Assembly: GCF_000754815.1 (NCBI RefSeq)
Contig: NZ_KN150747.1
Location: 33,647-97,646 of the forward strand
From: Yersinia ruckeri ATCC 29473
GTDB lineage: Bacteria > Pseudomonadota > Gammaproteobacteria > Enterobacterales > Enterobacteriaceae
DNA: 64,000 nt
Direction: 5' to 3'
Shown here piece after piece: positions 43,045 to 57,700 of this stretch; position 1 is the first letter of the stretch; the number at the start of each line of letters is the position of its first letter. A model generated the notes under the pieces. It was given only the letters and a program-made list of their open reading frames with translations. It ran no database searches and was not told where the DNA came from. The position numbers and the translations under genes were made by a program.

Positions 43045-45570
43045 ATGTTAAATACAAGTCAAGGCGGTGAACAATCATTTCGATATGACTTCATTTTGGT
43101 ATTAATTCCTTATCTACTGATACCCACATTGTTATCACCCTCTGTGTTCGCGCAGGACTATTTTCGGGTGTCAGCATTGGAATTAAATGATATTGAGCAA
43201 TCGGTTATTGATTTAGGCGTATTTTCAACCACCGATGGACAATTACCAGGACAGTATCAGGTTGCTATTATTCTCAATAATCAAGAGAGAGATGTTAGAC
43301 AGATTGATTTTATTCAGTTACCAAATAAAAAATTATCACCACAGTTGACTATTGATGATTTAAAACAGTTAGGTATAAATTTTTCGGTTTTTCCCGCATT
43401 AAAAACGTTATCGTCTGAAGATGTGATTAATGATATTGGAGAATATATACCACAGGCTTCAATAACATTCGATTTTTATCGTCAACGGCTGGAAATCAGC
43501 ATTCCGCAGGCAGCATTAGATAATCAAGCTAGAGACTCGGTTGCCCATCATTTATGGCAACAAGGGCAATCAGCATTATTGATGAGCTATGATTTTAGTG
43601 GTTCTGATAATCATCATGATCATGAAAGAAATCAAAGTTATTTCTTAAATTTACGCAGTGGAATAAATATTGGTCCTTGGCGATTACGCAATCAATCGGT
43701 GTATAACTATGATGCTGGCCATAACAAGGATGGAAATAATTTTTCTACCCTAGGTAGTTATATCCAACGAGATATTCATCAGCTAAAAAGCCAGATGATG
43801 GTTGGTGAAACTTTTACTGCTGGCAATATATTTGAAAGTGTTCAGTTTACTGGGGCCTCTATTACGTCAGAGGGTTTAATGTTGCCCGGTAGTCAGCGTG
43901 GTTTTGCTCCGATTATTCGTGGTATTGCTCAAAGTAATGCGCGGGTTACTGTTCGTCAGAATAACTATATTATTCACGAAAGCTACGTGCCTCCTGGGCC
44001 ATTTATTATTACAGATCTGTATGCTACATCTGGCTCAGGCGATTTAGATGTGACGATCAATGAAAAAAATGGCCAACAGCGTAAATTTGTCCAACCATTC
44101 TCATCGGTGCCGATAATGCAGCGGGCAGGACAATTAAGATATCAGCTGATATTTGGCCGTTATCGCCATGCAAGCACCGAAGTGTACAAGCCCTACTTTA
44201 GTGAAGCTGAATTTATTTATGGCCTTTCTAACCAGTTAAGTCTGTTATCTGGTATGCAGATTGCGGATAACTATAAATCATTAAACGGGGGAATAGGTCT
44301 TGGAATGGGGGCTTTTGGTGCATTCTCTCTGGATATGACGTTGGCAGAAACTCAGTTTCGTCATCACGGACATAAACAAGGGCAATCCTACCGCATCCAA
44401 TATGCCAAAAGTATTGCGGCAACAGGGACTGCACTGACGCTGGCTGGATATCGCTATTCCACGTCAGGCTACTATTCGTTTAACGAGGCAAATGAATGGA
44501 TAGGTAAAAAAGAAACCCGCCACGGCACAAATAAGCGTCATCGGTTGCAGTTATCCCTAAATCAAGGAATGGGGGATTTTGGGCGCTTATATTTATCTGC
44601 TTATCAGCAAGATTACTGGGGAGAACAGGGGGCAAGCCAATCATTATCTGCTGGTTACCATATTAGTTATGGCGGCATCGGTTATGGGCTGAATCTCGCT
44701 TATAGTAACAGCAAAGAATCCATTCGGCGCAAAGATAGGCAGGCATCTTTTAATGTTTCTATTCCGTTGGATAAATGGCTACCTGGTGGATGGGCGACTT
44801 ACAGCATCAATAAAAATGACCATGGGCAGGGAAGTCAGCAATTTGCCATTAATGGTAGCGCTCTGAGCGGTGGCGTTTTGTCATACGGTATTACAGGGAG
44901 CCAGAATAATTATCAGGGCGGTTCGAGCGCTGGCGCTTCGTTAGGATATACCCATTCATCAGGTCGAATGAATATAGGCTACAGCAACAGTGATCATCGC
45001 CGCTCACTGAATTACGGATTATCTGGTGGCATGGTCGCCCATCACGACGGTATCACGTTCTCTCAACCGTTAGGTGAAACTGTGGTGCTGGTAAAAGCCG
45101 CCGGTACGGCAGATACAGAAATTGTGAATCACAGTGGAATAAAAACGGACTCTCGCGGCTATGCCGTTATTCCTTCAGTGGAACCTTATACTTATAACCG
45201 TATTGCTCTGCATACCGAAGCGCTGGCTGATAATGTAGATATTGACGATGCCGTGAAAAATGTTGTGCCAACGCGCGGGGCGGTCATTTCTGCCGATTTT
45301 CGCGTCCGTCACGGATACCGTGTATTGGCGACATTACGGTATCACGGTAAATCCGTGCCTTTCGGTGCCAAGGTGGCATTAACCAATAGCCATAGCAGCG
45401 GCATTGTTGGTGATAACGGCGAACTTTATCTGAGTGGTGTGTCAGAAAAGGCCACAATAAATGTGCAATGGGGTAAAGGAAAAGGGCAGCAATGCTATGT
45501 GAACACTGATTTATCCGCTTTTTCAAAAAAATCAGGCGTATTACAGATCGCAGAGAATTGTCACGATTAA
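43045..45570 (+). CDS. Outer-membrane fimbrial usher
   Basis: This is an 841-residue FimD/PapC-like usher. The signal peptide is about 37 residues (ending SVFA), then the N-terminal chaperone-binding domain starts QDYFRVSALEL. A 24-strand barrel with a plug follows, with MVGETFTAGNIFESVQFTGASITSEGLMLPGSQRGFAPIIRGIA (family core, in pieces, about residues 252-295). Two small C-terminal beta domains end with a cysteine pair (GQQCYVN and AENCHD). All regions are present, so the usher looks functional. The interior is rich in Ser, Gly, Tyr and Gln, as usual for ushers. Confidence 0.95.
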   Translation: MLNTSQGGEQSFRYDFILVLIPYLLIPTLLSPSVFAQDYFRVSALELNDIEQSVIDLGVFSTTDGQLPGQYQVAIILNNQERDVRQIDFIQLPNKKLSPQLTIDDLKQLGINFSVFPALKTLSSEDVINDIGEYIPQASITFDFYRQRLEISIPQAALDNQARDSVAHHLWQQGQSALLMSYDFSGSDNHHDHERNQSYFLNLRSGINIGPWRLRNQSVYNYDAGHNKDGNNFSTLGSYIQRDIHQLKSQMMVGETFTAGNIFESVQFTGASITSEGLMLPGSQRGFAPIIRGIAQSNARVTVRQNNYIIHESYVPPGPFIITDLYATSGSGDLDVTINEKNGQQRKFVQPFSSVPIMQRAGQLRYQLIFGRYRHASTEVYKPYFSEAEFIYGLSNQLSLLSGMQIADNYKSLNGGIGLGMGAFGAFSLDMTLAETQFRHHGHKQGQSYRIQYAKSIAATGTALTLAGYRYSTSGYYSFNEANEWIGKKETRHGTNKRHRLQLSLNQGMGDFGRLYLSAYQQDYWGEQGASQSLSAGYHISYGGIGYGLNLAYSNSKESIRRKDRQASFNVSIPLDKWLPGGWATYSINKNDHGQGSQQFAINGSALSGGVLSYGITGSQNNYQGGSSAGASLGYTHSSGRMNIGYSNSDHRRSLNYGLSGGMVAHHDGITFSQPLGETVVLVKAAGTADTEIVNHSGIKTDSRGYAVIPSVEPYTYNRIALHTEALADNVDIDDAVKNVVPTRGAVISADFRVRHGYRVLATLRYHGKSVPFGAKVALTNSHSSGIVGDNGELYLSGVSEKATINVQWGKGKGQQCYVNTDLSAFSKKSGVLQIAENCHD

Positions 45571-45582
45571 AAGGATTTAAGT

Positions 45583-46509
45583 ATGTTTTTGTTAGTCAAA
45601 GTTATCTTTAATAATAGAGATAAATACTATCTTATCGTTTTTATATTTCTTTTCTTCTATTCCTCATCGGTTTTTTCTGCTGTTCCCTATTGTGCAGCAC
45701 ATAATGTTGCTGTCTCCTTTGGCGATATTTCAGTACGTAATGATGTCAGCATTGGTGAGTCGTTTGGTGAGAAAGTAGTCGTAAAATCAAGGATAATGTG
45801 CCGGCACTGGCATGAAATGAGAATGTTTGTTGATTCGGTCGCGGGTGCTGAGTACGAGAATAGGGTTTTTAATACAACTATTCCTGGTGTTGGCATTCGA
45901 TGGGAGACAGAGAACGAAAATAAAGTAAAACAATTAATGGCTTTGGGTGGTGTTCGTGGGTTAAGTACCAAGGTTACGTATAAGAATACGTTTTCTTTAA
46001 TTAAAACCGGCGATCACGTTTCTGGGCAGTCGGGTAATATTCTAATTAATATGAAATATAAACAGTATGAGAATATCGGAGGAAGTTTATATTCATATAA
46101 TATTAGCGCATTTAGTGTAAGGGAGGCCTCTTGTGAAGTTCTTACACCCAGAGTTAATGTACCGATGGGAACGATATTAAAAAGTCACTTTAGAGGTAAA
46201 AATAGTACCATCGGAGAACAAGTTTTTAATATTGCGGTGAAATGCAAAGGACCCGCTCAGGCAAGTATTACCTGGCAGGGTGGTGATACCAATGGGGTGA
46301 TTAACGCTGATGCAACGTCAACGGCTAAGGGCGTGGATATCCAGCTCTGGGATGGCGACCATCCTTTGGAATTTTATAAAGAGATTACGTTGGGTCATAT
46401 TGCAGGGGAAATCCGTTTGCCTTATACAGCAAAATATTATCAAACCAGTGACAGAGTCTCTGTTGGTAGTATTAATGCGACAGCGACTTTTACGATCAAC
46501 TATAAGTGA
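45583..46509 (+). CDS. Two-domain fimbrial tip adhesin
   Basis: This 308-residue protein is encoded right after the usher (12-base gap), the usual place for a tip adhesin. A long signal peptide (about 32 residues, ending SSSVFS) is followed by an N-terminal receptor-binding-like domain of about 150 residues with Cys37 and Cys67-region cysteines. A C-terminal pilin domain starts near EASCEVL, with a second cysteine (VKCKG) and the closing SINATATFTINYK strand that matches the major pilin's end. The receptor cannot be read from sequence. The first domain resembles no adhesin I can name, so binding specificity may be new. Confidence 0.82.
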   Translation: MFLLVKVIFNNRDKYYLIVFIFLFFYSSSVFSAVPYCAAHNVAVSFGDISVRNDVSIGESFGEKVVVKSRIMCRHWHEMRMFVDSVAGAEYENRVFNTTIPGVGIRWETENENKVKQLMALGGVRGLSTKVTYKNTFSLIKTGDHVSGQSGNILINMKYKQYENIGGSLYSYNISAFSVREASCEVLTPRVNVPMGTILKSHFRGKNSTIGEQVFNIAVKCKGPAQASITWQGGDTNGVINADATSTAKGVDIQLWDGDHPLEFYKEITLGHIAGEIRLPYTAKYYQTSDRVSVGSINATATFTINYK

Positions 46510-46655
46510 ATACGGTATAAGAAGCCGTGGGCAATGCTGGCGGCATATCTATCTTTACGATGTTGAAAGATGTTTTTGTTAACGGATTACTTTAAAATCA
46601 TAGAGATAAATAGGTTTGTGAGCAATTACTAACATTCTTGTTTTTTTATGCTGTG

Positions 46656-46677
46656 TAGCGCCTCAAGTGAGGCGCTA
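46656..46677. terminator. Hairpin between the fimbrial operon and mnmE
   Basis: A 9-bp perfect stem TAGCGCCTC / GAGGCGCTA (46656-46664 with 46669-46677) with a 4-base loop sits between convergent genes. A T7 run lies on its left on the plus strand and none follows on its right, so it is not a textbook terminator in either direction. Confidence 0.5.
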
Positions 46678-46692
46678 ATATGATGTAAAATA

Positions 46693-48057
46693 TTACTTCC
46701 CGATACAGAAGCTAGAGAAAATTCGGCCTAACAAATCATCTGAACTGAATTCACCCGTAATTTCACTAAGCGATTGTTGAGCAAGGCGTAATTCCTCTGC
46801 CAACAATTCCCCAGCGTAGTTGCTGACCAGCTGTTCTTTACCTTGCACCAAATGCTGGGCTGCCATTTCCAGAGCCTGTAAATGACGGCGACGGGCCAGG
46901 AAGCCACCTTCAGTATTGCTGGTAAAGCCCATACTTTGCTTCAAATGGTCGCGTAGCAGATCGATTCCATCGCCAGTGCGAGCGGATAAACGAATAAGTG
47001 AGTAACCATTCACTTCCGTTAAACCTAGCGTCTCGTCTGTTACATCGGCTTTATTTCGTACCACGGTTATCGGCAATGTCGCCGGTAATCGAGCCATAAA
47101 CTCTGGCCAGATGGCAGCCGGTTCGGTCGCATCAGTAGTGGTTCCGTCTACCATAAACAGCACTCTATCGGCTTGTTCGATCTCGTTCCATGCTCGCTCT
47201 ATACCAATCCGCTCTACTTCATCGCTGGCTTCGCGTAAACCGGCGGTATCGATAATATGCAATGGCATGCCATCAATGTGAATGTGTTCCCGTAGTACAT
47301 CGCGGGTAGTGCCGGCTATATCTGTCACAATTGCGGCTTCACGGCCAGCTAATGCATTGAGAAGGCTGGATTTACCTGCATTTGGTCGACCAGCGATAAC
47401 GACTTTCATTCCTTCCCGCAGCAAACTACCCTGACGGGCTTCAGCCCGGACTTTCGCCAAATCGCTCATGACACCATTTAATTGGCCTTCGATCTTGCCA
47501 TCAGACAGGAAATCAATTTCTTCATCGGGAAAATCAATCGCAGCCTCTACGTAGATTCGCAAGTGAGTAAGTGCTTCCACCAGTTGATGAATGCGGATAG
47601 AAAATGCGCCCTGTAATGAGTTGACCGCAGAACGGGCAGCCTGCTCAGAGCTGGCATCAATCAGATCGGCGATGGCCTCTGCCTGTGCTAAATCCAGCTT
47701 ATCGTTGAGAAACGCCCGTTCGGAGAACTCTCCAGGGCGAGCAATGCGCAGGCCTGGCAGCGCCAGAATGCGTTTTAATAACAAATCCAGTATCACCGGG
47801 CCACCGTGGCCCTGTAATTCAAGTACGTCCTCGCCAGTAAAAGAATTCGGGCCAGGGAAGTAGAGAACGATACCCTGATCTAGCGTCGTGCCATCGGTAT
47901 CACGGAAAGGTAAATAGTCGGCATAGCGTGGTTTGGGAAGTTTACCCAACACCGCTTGGGCAACGGCGGCCACGGCGCGACCTGAAACACGTAAAATGCC
48001 AACCCCACCGCGGCCTGGTGGGGTTGCTTGTGCGACGATAGTATCCGTTGCGCTCAT
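46693..48057 (-). CDS. mnmE: tRNA modification GTPase MnmE
   Basis: MnmE partners with MnmG (15271-17160) to modify wobble uridine-34. The 454-residue protein has the N-terminal formyl-THF-binding domain ([22 protein letters not shown]). A helical domain carries an inserted G domain with G1 GRPNAGKSS (about 223-231), G3 DTAGLR and G4 NKAD. The C-terminus is FCIGK, with the conserved functional cysteine at 451. It is transcribed leftwards after yidC, as in E. coli. The fimbrial operon occupies the position where E. coli has tnaCAB. Confidence 0.98.
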   Translation of the reverse strand: MSATDTIVAQATPPGRGGVGILRVSGRAVAAVAQAVLGKLPKPRYADYLPFRDTDGTTLDQGIVLYFPGPNSFTGEDVLELQGHGGPVILDLLLKRILALPGLRIARPGEFSERAFLNDKLDLAQAEAIADLIDASSEQAARSAVNSLQGAFSIRIHQLVEALTHLRIYVEAAIDFPDEEIDFLSDGKIEGQLNGVMSDLAKVRAEARQGSLLREGMKVVIAGRPNAGKSSLLNALAGREAAIVTDIAGTTRDVLREHIHIDGMPLHIIDTAGLREASDEVERIGIERAWNEIEQADRVLFMVDGTTTDATEPAAIWPEFMARLPATLPITVVRNKADVTDETLGLTEVNGYSLIRLSARTGDGIDLLRDHLKQSMGFTSNTEGGFLARRRHLQALEMAAQHLVQGKEQLVSNYAGELLAEELRLAQQSLSEITGEFSSDDLLGRIFSSFCIGK

Positions 48058-48108
48058 GGTTATCTCTCTCTTTGGCGTGGCGTAAATCGAATTTCTACTA
48101 AAAAGAAT

Positions 48109-48130
48109 AAGGCGGTCAATTGACCGCCTT
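48109..48130 (-). terminator. Palindrome between yidC and mnmE
   Basis: A perfect 22-base palindrome (AAGGCGGTCAA and its complement) lies 32 bases after the yidC stop. Reading leftwards it is followed by ATTCTTTTTA. It may be a partial terminator reducing mnmE transcription relative to yidC. Confidence 0.65.
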
Positions 48131-48162
48131 AGGCTATTAATACAGATGATTACCGGTAAATA

Positions 48163-49803
48163 TTATTTCTTTTTGTCACGGCTGTGTAAGCCACGTTTTT
48201 CCAAACCACGGTAAATCAACTGCTGCTGGAGGATGGTCACCAGGTTACTGACGATATAGTACAGCACCAGACCTGCTGGGAACCACAGGAAGAACACGGT
48301 GAAGATCACTGGCATAAAGGTCATGATCTTTTGCTGCATCGGGTCAGTCACGGTGGTTGGTGACATTTTCTGAATGAAGAACATGGTGATACCCATCAGA
48401 ATCGGCAGAATGTAGTACGGGTCTTGTGCCGATAAATCATGGATCCACAGGATGAACGGCGCGTGGCGCAGCTCAACAGAACTCATCAACATGTAGTACA
48501 AGGCAAGGAAGATAGGCATCTGGATGACCAGCGGTAAGCAGCCGCCCAGAGGATTAACTTTCTCAGCTTTGTACAGCGCCATCATTTCCTGGCTCATACG
48601 TTGCTTATCGTCGCCGATTCGCTCACGCATTGCTGCCAGTTTAGGCTGCAACATGCGCATCTTCGCCATCGAGGTATACTGTGCCTTCGTCAGCGGGTAC
48701 ATGATACCACGCACGATAAAGGTGATTACGATGATGGAAAAGCCCCAGTTACCGACGAAACCGTGAATGAATTTCAACAGTTTGAACAGTGGCTGAGAGA
48801 TAAACCATAGCCAGCCGTAGTCAACAGTCAGGTCAAGGTGCGGTGCGATAGCCGCCATTTTGTCCTGAATTTCCGGACCCACCCATAGGGTTGCGGCCAG
48901 TTGTTTCTGTTCACCCGGTTGCACCACAACCGGCGTACCTTTGAAGCCGATAGCCGCTAACCCATTGCCCAAATCGGCAGAGTAGAAGGTATTGGTTTCG
49001 TTGGCTTCTGGAATCCACGCAGTTGCAAAATACTGTTGCAGCATCGCGACCCAGCCACCTTTGGTGGTGATATTCAGCGGATTTTTTTCGATTTTATCGA
49101 AAGCATATTTCTGATAGTTATCTTCATCAGAAGAGTACGCCGCGCCGCGGTAAGTGTGCAGAGCAAAATTATTGCTGCCAGTATCACGATGTTTAGGCAG
49201 ATTGATGCTTTGCTTCAACTGCCCAAATAACGTCAATTCTAACGGTGCAGCAGAGGCGTTCTTAACCTGGTAATCCACGCCAATCGCATAATCATTACGC
49301 TTAACAATGAATGTTTTCGTAAAGACTGAGCCATCTTTTGCGGTAAAGGTCAATGGGATACGCAGTTCGTCCTGACCATCAGCCAGTACAAAGCTGTTTT
49401 GCGCCGCTGCGAACAGTGGGCGTTCGCCGTTTGCCGGGTTATCCGGGCCGTTTTTGCCGGTCAGACCGCTTTGTGCCTGATAAACAAAGGCCGGGGTCGT
49501 TTCCAGCAGTTCGAATGTTTTGTCTGAACCCAGAGAATCCGGGTAAGCCAGCAGGTTAGCCTGCTCAATGTCACCGCCACGGGTATTAATGGTCAGAGAC
49601 AGCACATCAGTTTTAACCGTGATCAATTGACCTTGACCACTGGCTGGCACAGCCTGGCTTGCAGTATCACCGGTTGCAGCATTCGAAGTCTGTTGCGTGG
49701 TCTGAGCTACGGTTTGTGGGTTGTTATCCACTTGCCATGCTTGCCAGATCATGAAAGACACGAACAGCAGCGCGATGAGGAGAAGATTGCGTTGCGAATC
49801 CAT
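48163..49803 (-). CDS. yidC: Membrane protein insertase YidC
   Basis: YidC inserts and folds inner-membrane proteins, alone or with SecYEG; subunit c of ATP synthase (atpE here) is a classic client. The 546-residue protein has an N-terminal membrane anchor (about 5-21), a large periplasmic beta domain (about 60-340) and the conserved core of five helices with [22 protein letters not shown]. The hydrophilic-groove arginine lies in that core. It ends in a basic tail (RDKKK). It follows yidD by two bases. Confidence 0.98.
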   Translation of the reverse strand: MDSQRNLLLIALLFVSFMIWQAWQVDNNPQTVAQTTQQTSNAATGDTASQAVPASGQGQLITVKTDVLSLTINTRGGDIEQANLLAYPDSLGSDKTFELLETTPAFVYQAQSGLTGKNGPDNPANGERPLFAAAQNSFVLADGQDELRIPLTFTAKDGSVFTKTFIVKRNDYAIGVDYQVKNASAAPLELTLFGQLKQSINLPKHRDTGSNNFALHTYRGAAYSSDEDNYQKYAFDKIEKNPLNITTKGGWVAMLQQYFATAWIPEANETNTFYSADLGNGLAAIGFKGTPVVVQPGEQKQLAATLWVGPEIQDKMAAIAPHLDLTVDYGWLWFISQPLFKLLKFIHGFVGNWGFSIIVITFIVRGIMYPLTKAQYTSMAKMRMLQPKLAAMRERIGDDKQRMSQEMMALYKAEKVNPLGGCLPLVIQMPIFLALYYMLMSSVELRHAPFILWIHDLSAQDPYYILPILMGITMFFIQKMSPTTVTDPMQQKIMTFMPVIFTVFFLWFPAGLVLYYIVSNLVTILQQQLIYRGLEKRGLHSRDKKK

Positions 49804-49805
49804 CG

Positions 49806-50063
49806 TTAGTGTTCTCTGTTATCGTCGGGTTTCGGCGGCACGGGATCATCGCCACCTGGGTTCAAAGGGTGGCATTTTAATACGCGTTTCAGCGTTAACC
49901 AACTGCCTTTTATCATGCCAAACCGGCGCAATGCCTCAATTCCGTAATGAGAGCACGTCGGATGGAAACGACAGCGCGGCCCCAACAGCGGACTGATAGC
50001 GAGCTGATAGCCCCTAATCAGGCCGATCAGGATGCGGGAGCCTGGCGACAGTGGCGGCGCCAT
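49806..50063 (-). CDS. yidD: Membrane protein insertion efficiency factor YidD
   Basis: This small 85-residue protein has the family core [27 protein letters not shown] with three conserved cysteines in the family pattern. YidD is reported to aid YidC-dependent insertion. Its start overlaps the 3' end of rnpA by 37 bases, the normal enterobacterial arrangement. Confidence 0.95.
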   Translation of the reverse strand: MAPPLSPGSRILIGLIRGYQLAISPLLGPRCRFHPTCSHYGIEALRRFGMIKGSWLTLKRVLKCHPLNPGGDDPVPPKPDDNREH

Positions 50064-50386
50064 AATTTTTCCAAAGCTTCCGTCAACGCACGGTTATCAA
50101 GGTCAGCCACACCTTTTTTAACCAACACCACAAAATCCATAGACGGCAACGTATGTTGATGCAAGCGGAAGCTCTCGCGTGTTAAGCGTTTGATCCGATT
50201 ACGTTCATGAGCACGTTTGACATGTTTTTTGGCGACGGTAAGACCGATGCGGGGATGCCCCAGCTCGTTCAGGCGGCCGAGGATGGTGATTTGCGGCGTG
50301 CCAGCCCGTTGTGGCTGCTGGAAGACGAAAGTGAAATGACTGGGAGTTAACAAACGTAACTCCCTAGGGAAAGCGAGCTTAACCAC
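50027..50386 (-). CDS. rnpA: Ribonuclease P protein component
   Basis: RnpA is the basic protein subunit of RNase P, which trims tRNA 5' leaders with the RNA subunit M1. The 119-residue protein starts at GTG (50386), as in E. coli ([18 protein letters not shown]). The RNR motif [17 protein letters not shown] (about residues 59-75) is intact. It is 17 bases after rpmH and co-transcribed with it. Confidence 0.97.
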   Translation of the reverse strand: MVKLAFPRELRLLTPSHFTFVFQQPQRAGTPQITILGRLNELGHPRIGLTVAKKHVKRAHERNRIKRLTRESFRLHQHTLPSMDFVVLVKKGVADLDNRALTEALEKLWRRHCRQAPAS

Positions 50387-50403
50387 TCAGTCGGTTAGCT
50401 TTA

Positions 50404-51240
<837 letters not shown>

Positions 51241-52632
51241 GTGTCACTTTCGCTTTGGCAGCAGTGTCTTGCCCGATTGCAGGATGAGTTACCTGCCACA
51301 GAATTTAGTATGTGGATACGCCCCCTACAGGCGGAACTGAGTGACAATACTCTGGCGCTTTACGCACCTAATCGCTTTGTTTTGGACTGGGTCCGTGATA
51401 AGTACTTAAACAATATCAATGGTTTGCTCAATGATTTCTGTGGTACTAACGTACCCTTGCTGCGCTTTGAAGTTGGGAGCAAACCCGTGGTGCAAAGGAT
51501 GAATCAACCGGTTACGGCAGCCAGCGTCAGTGCGCCTGTCGTTCCAGTGATTCGTAGTGCGCCGATGCGCCCTAGTTGGGACAGCTCACCGGTACAGCCG
51601 GAGCTTTCTTATCGTTCCAATGTTAATCCTAAACATACATTTGATAACTTTGTTGAAGGTAAATCCAACCAGCTGGCCCGTGCGGCAGCTCGTCAGGTCG
51701 CGGATAATCCGGGTGGAGCCTATAACCCGTTGTTCTTGTATGGCGGTACCGGTTTGGGTAAGACTCACCTGTTACATGCGGTGGGTAATGGTATTATGGC
51801 GCGTAAGGCCAATGCCAAAGTGGTTTATATGCACTCCGAGCGTTTTGTGCAGGATATGGTTAAGGCCTTGCAAAACAACGCAATTGAAGAATTTAAGCGT
51901 TACTATCGTTCAGTTGATGCGTTACTGATCGATGATATCCAATTCTTTGCCAATAAAGAGCGTTCACAAGAAGAGTTCTTCCATACTTTCAATGCGTTGC
52001 TTGAAGGTAATCAACAAATTATTTTGACGTCGGATCGCTATCCGAAAGAAATTAATGGGGTGGAAGATCGCTTAAAATCGCGCTTTGGCTGGGGTCTGAC
52101 GGTGGCGATCGAGCCGCCTGAGCTGGAAACCCGCGTGGCGATTCTGATGAAAAAGGCCGATGAAAACGATATTCGTCTGCCTGGCGAAGTGGCGTTCTTT
52201 ATTGCCAAACGTCTGCGTTCCAACGTTCGTGAGCTGGAAGGCGCGCTGAACCGCGTCATCGCTAATGCAAACTTTACCGGACGCGCGATTACCATTGATT
52301 TCGTGCGTGAAGCGCTACGAGATTTGTTAGCGTTGCAGGAAAAACTGGTCACTATTGATAACATTCAAAAGACAGTGGCCGAGTATTATAAAATCAAGGT
52401 CGCAGACCTGCTCTCCAAACGGCGTTCCCGTTCGGTGGCCCGCCCACGCCAAATGGCAATGGCATTGGCCAAAGAGCTAACCAACCACAGCCTGCCTGAA
52501 ATCGGCGATGCGTTTGGTGGCCGCGACCATACCACGGTGTTGCACGCCTGCCGGAAAATCGAGCAGTTACGTGAAGAAAGTCACGACATCAAAGAAGATT
52601 TCTCTAACTTAATCAGAACATTATCCTCCTAG
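51241..52632 (+). CDS. dnaA: Replication initiator DnaA
   Basis: DnaA binds the boxes in oriC, melts the unwinding element and loads DnaB; it also regulates its own gene. The start is GTG 51241 ([18 protein letters not shown], 463 residues), as in E. coli. GTG 51229 in frame is rejected because the GGAG between them is the Shine-Dalgarno sequence. Domain I covers about 1-86, then a variable linker, then the AAA+ domain with Walker [10 protein letters not shown] (168-176) and Walker [10 protein letters not shown]. Domain IV has the DnaA signature (about 431-450, with [15 protein letters not shown]) for box recognition. Confidence 0.98.
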   Translation: MSLSLWQQCLARLQDELPATEFSMWIRPLQAELSDNTLALYAPNRFVLDWVRDKYLNNINGLLNDFCGTNVPLLRFEVGSKPVVQRMNQPVTAASVSAPVVPVIRSAPMRPSWDSSPVQPELSYRSNVNPKHTFDNFVEGKSNQLARAAARQVADNPGGAYNPLFLYGGTGLGKTHLLHAVGNGIMARKANAKVVYMHSERFVQDMVKALQNNAIEEFKRYYRSVDALLIDDIQFFANKERSQEEFFHTFNALLEGNQQIILTSDRYPKEINGVEDRLKSRFGWGLTVAIEPPELETRVAILMKKADENDIRLPGEVAFFIAKRLRSNVRELEGALNRVIANANFTGRAITIDFVREALRDLLALQEKLVTIDNIQKTVAEYYKIKVADLLSKRRSRSVARPRQMAMALAKELTNHSLPEIGDAFGGRDHTTVLHACRKIEQLREESHDIKEDFSNLIRTLSS

Positions 52633-52636
52633 CGCT

Positions 52637-53737
52637 ATGAAATTTATCATTGAACGTGAGCATCTGCTAAAACCCCTGCAACAGGTCAGTAGCCCGCTGG
52701 GTGGACGTCCAACGTTGCCGATACTGGGCAATCTGTTGCTGCAAGTGACTGAAGGCTCTTTACTGCTGACTGGCACCGATCTGGAAATGGAGATGGTGGC
52801 GCGCGTTACTTTGTCCCATCCTCATGAACAGGGTGCGACAACCGTGCCAGCACGGAAGTTTTTTGATATTTGGCGCGGTCTGCCGGAAGGGGCTGAAATT
52901 ACCGTCGCGCTGGATGGCGATCGTCTGTTAGTGCGTTCTGGCCGCAGTCGCTTCTCGCTGTCGACTTTACCTGCTGCGGACTTCCCTAATCTGGATGATT
53001 GGCAGAGCGAAGTCGAATTTATGCTGCCACAGGCAACATTGAAGCGTCTGATTGAGTCTACTCAATTCTCTATGGCTCATCAGGATGTGCGTTATTACCT
53101 CAACGGGATGTTATTCGAAACCGAAGGTGAAGAGTTGCGCACCGTTGCGACCGATGGCCACCGCTTGGCGGTCTGTTCCATGCCAATTGGTCAATCCTTG
53201 CCCTCCCATTCGGTGATCGTACCGCGTAAAGGGGTGATGGAACTGGTACGTTTGCTGGATGGCGGTGACACCCCATTGCGCCTACAAATAGGTAGCAACA
53301 ATATACGTGCTCACGTAGGTGATTTTATTTTCACCTCCAAGCTGGTTGATGGCCGTTTTCCTGATTATCGTCGGGTATTGCCGAAGAATCCGGATAAAAC
53401 CCTGGAAGCCGGTTGCGATTTGCTGAAGCAGGCGTTTGCGCGCGCGGCTATTTTATCTAACGAGAAATTCCGCGGTGTTCGTCTGTATGTAAGTCACAAT
53501 CAGCTCAAGATTACCGCCAATAATCCTGAGCAGGAAGAAGCCGAAGAAATCCTGGATGTCAGCTATGAAGGGACGGAGATGGAAATCGGTTTCAACGTTA
53601 GCTACGTGTTGGATGTGCTTAACACCTTGAAATGCGAAGATGTACGCTTGTTGCTGACGGATTCGGTTTCCAGCGTACAAATTGAAGATAGCGCCAGTCA
53701 GGCGGCCGCCTATGTCGTTATGCCAATGCGTCTTTGA
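52637..53737 (+). CDS. dnaN: DNA polymerase III beta sliding clamp
   Basis: This is the 366-residue processivity clamp, which forms a dimeric ring around DNA. Three similar beta-clamp domains are present. The C-terminus AAYVVMPMRL is the standard end contacting clamp-binding motifs. It starts four bases after the dnaA stop. Unlike in E. coli, where recF follows at once, 192 bases separate it from recF. Confidence 0.98.
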   Translation: MKFIIEREHLLKPLQQVSSPLGGRPTLPILGNLLLQVTEGSLLLTGTDLEMEMVARVTLSHPHEQGATTVPARKFFDIWRGLPEGAEITVALDGDRLLVRSGRSRFSLSTLPAADFPNLDDWQSEVEFMLPQATLKRLIESTQFSMAHQDVRYYLNGMLFETEGEELRTVATDGHRLAVCSMPIGQSLPSHSVIVPRKGVMELVRLLDGGDTPLRLQIGSNNIRAHVGDFIFTSKLVDGRFPDYRRVLPKNPDKTLEAGCDLLKQAFARAAILSNEKFRGVRLYVSHNQLKITANNPEQEEAEEILDVSYEGTEMEIGFNVSYVLDVLNTLKCEDVRLLLTDSVSSVQIEDSASQAAAYVVMPMRL

Positions 53738-53738
53738 C

Positions 53739-53929
53739 TTATAGCGGGCTATTGACTTGCCAGCTTGAGATTGGGTCGTGCTCGCCATCCTCACGTACAT
53801 TAAGTACGCTCCAGTGGCTGTGCGCTGTCCGCCTCCAATCTACCTGCGACAATGACGCCCTGAATCAGATGTCTATCTGAAGCAAGACGATAACGCCCTC
53901 GATGGTTCGATAATGAAGAAAGCAGCAGC
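53739..53929. repeat. Hairpin-forming insertion between dnaN and recF
   Basis: These 191 bases between dnaN and recF contain a long imperfect palindrome. Outer arms AGATTGG (53768-53774) and CCAATCT (53835-53841) match, and the tip CGTAC-ATTAA-GTACG (53794-53808) is perfect, with partly paired stretches between. It has no coding capacity. It looks like a family of intergenic hairpin repeats distinct from the 23655-23779 element. recF keeps its own start after it. Confidence 0.6.
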
Positions 53930-57449
<3,520 letters not shown>

Positions 57450-57460
57450 TTATTTGCGTG

Positions 57461-57497
57461 AAAAAAACCGGAGCAGGTGACTGTCTCCGGTTTTTTT
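57461..57497 (+). terminator. dnaA-gyrB operon terminator
   Basis: A 13-bp stem (AAAAAAACCGGAG 57461-57473 with CTCCGGTTTTTTT 57485-57497) with an 11-base loop sits 11 bases after gyrB. The A and T tracts make it able to act in both directions. Confidence 0.95.
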
Positions 57498-57700
57498 ATG
57501 TCTAAAAATACGGATCAATACAGTATTAGTGGGGCGTGGCTGCATGGGTATCAGCGGCTCGGAATACTAGGGGAAAAATAGTGCTCAAGACGTAACTCAC
57601 TCTTTTTGTTATGGGTCATCGATTCAGTAAACCGTTACTGGTATTCACTCGCTGAATCGCGTTAGCATGATGTAAGACGATGTAAATATATGAGGATGTC

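Noticed and set aside
57620-57659. CGATTCAG...CTGAATCG inverted repeat before yidA
   Set aside because: 8-bp arms with a 24-base loop are too loose to assign a function. I note it only as a possible regulator site.
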